From Loxodes magnus (Eukaryota; Ciliophora; Karyorelictea; Loxodida; Loxodidae), in the NCBI GenBank assembly GCA_946699065.1, contig CAMPDV010000517.1, positions 180,751 to 244,750 on the forward strand: a DNA stretch of 64,000 bases, in the 5' to 3' direction. Below the pieces are notes generated by a model that made no database searches, was not told the DNA's origin, and worked only from the letters and a program-made list of their open reading frames with translations. Shown in pieces: positions 63,097-64,000 of this stretch (within the stretch, counting starts at the first letter, position 1; every line of letters starts with the position of its first letter). Position numbers and translations under genes: made by a program.

Positions 63097-64000
63097 ATGG
63101 GAAAGTCTTAAGAAAGGCTTCTACACCACCTCCTCCAAAGTCTAAAAGGAGGAGAGGAAGCAGGAAGTTCTAAAGACTAAAACCCAAACCTAGATCCTCT
63201 AATAATAACATTCTCCCCAGAAGACCTAAAAATAACTCTAAACAACTCCTCCCAGACAACCTCAGAAACATAGCCATGCTACTACCTCAACGGAAATTCT
63301 TCCAAATAAGCAGAAGATAAGCGACTTTCAGACGCAAATTCGGAACTTCTCACCATATATGGACCTCGGTGAGATAAACAAGGAACAAATACTCGGAATG
63401 GCTAAAGAGGAAATGGCTAAATTAATTATAGCGTTAATTAGCCATAAATAAGACCTAGAGAAATAGGTTAAGGAGCTTGCCCAAGAACAACAATGACACC
63501 TGGACGACGAGGAGATGCATGCTCCTAGAAAAAAACTAAGCTGCCATGAATATTCGAATTGACGAATTCGACAGGCAGTTGGAATAGCTATATGATATGA
63601 ACGAGAACATGCACATCAAGTTAGAGAAAATTGAAAACAATATTAACCTTAAAATGGAGAATATCAAGAATGATATCAAGATCTAGACAGCACACTCCAT
63701 TCCAATGGAGTTGGAAGAGGTCTAGAATAAGCAAATCGAATTAACTAAAGAAATATACTTTAAGAAAAAATGCTTTATCTGTGGAAGAATAAATCATTTC
63801 TGAAGGAAATGCAAATAAAGAAAAGAGATTCAAAAGAAAATTTGAAACGAACTAACCTAATTCTACCCAACTAGCAGTGGGAATATTTATAGGAAGAAAA
63901 GCAATATTCGGAGTAATCCACTGCGAAGACTTGAAAGTGACTGGAGGAACAGACCACCAAGAGTTCAAGTACCTATCAGTTGGATAGGGAGTAGGAAACT
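63097..64000 (+). pseudogene. Retroelement ORF1-C copy, cut by the window end
   Basis: ATG 63097 starts a head that matches the intact ORF1-C only after a frame change (SLRKASTPPPPKS). A helical part follows (MDLGEINKEQILGMAKEEM, then FDRQLEQLYDMNENMHIKL in another frame). The knuckle CFICGRINHFWRKC (63771 on, Trp = TGA 63801) and IWNELTQFYPTSSGNIYRKK come next. The C-terminal part RPPRVQVPISWIGSRK runs off the window. Indels in the first half make this copy defective. Confidence 0.65.

Overview
The window is very AT-rich and looks like ciliate DNA with a non-standard genetic code. Read with the standard code it holds almost no genes. Read with TAA/TAG as Gln and TGA as Trp it resolves into conserved proteins. 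TGA falls on invariant Trp positions in a CDPK (kinase subdomain IX), a casein kinase 1, MORN repeats, F-boxes and retroelement zinc knuckles. Several of these positions carry TGG in a sister copy. TGA also ends some genes, and TAA seems to end others. Context-dependent codes of this kind are known in the heterotrich Condylostoma and in karyorelictids such as Loxodes; the dense, undeleted LINE/SINE load fits a Loxodes-like or micronuclear genome. The species call is inference.

Host genes. Four F-box/leucine-rich-repeat genes of about 490-497 codons lie at 821-2290 (+), 6615-8090 (-), 17487-18980 (-) and 28544-30034 (+). All four have uninterrupted frames. There is a MORN-repeat protein (37567-39140, -), a casein kinase 1 (48348-49478, -) and a calcium-dependent protein kinase with four EF hands and one 19-nt intron (54353-56060, -). 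A small unrecognised ORF family lies at 8.68, 28.3 and 34.1 kb.

Mobile DNA fills most of the rest. At least twelve copies of a gag-like ORF1 (coiled coil, CCHC knuckle, then a G-x-IYRKK motif) fall into several subfamilies; two or three of them are intact. LINE reverse transcriptase remnants lie at 9.7-11.8 (-), 12.9-13.6 (-), 14.9-15.5 (+), 24.1 (+), 30.6-33.9 (+) and 34.6-35.2 (+) kb. SINE-like elements include one 310-bp family with perfect 19- and 20-bp target-site duplications, and a set of unrelated bodies that share one 3' hairpin tail (six copies).

Layout. 0-9 kb: ORF1 fragment, FBXL1, ORF1-A, SINE, FBXL2. 9-16.4 kb: LINE debris and an intact ORF1-B. 17-30 kb: FBXL3, SINE, ORF1-A and ORF1-C, FBXL4. 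The 27.95-30.06 kb segment is an inverted duplicate of 6.6-9.08 kb. 30-36 kb: LINE. 36.7-47 kb: ORF1/MORN chimera, more ORF1 copies and two SINE-like elements. 48-56 kb: the two kinases. 50.0-54.35 and 56.06-60.7 kb are AT-rich with nothing recognised. 60.7-64 kb: three ORF1 copies in tandem, the last cut by the window edge. I see no rRNA, convincing tRNA, CRISPR array, telomere or chromosome-breakage site.
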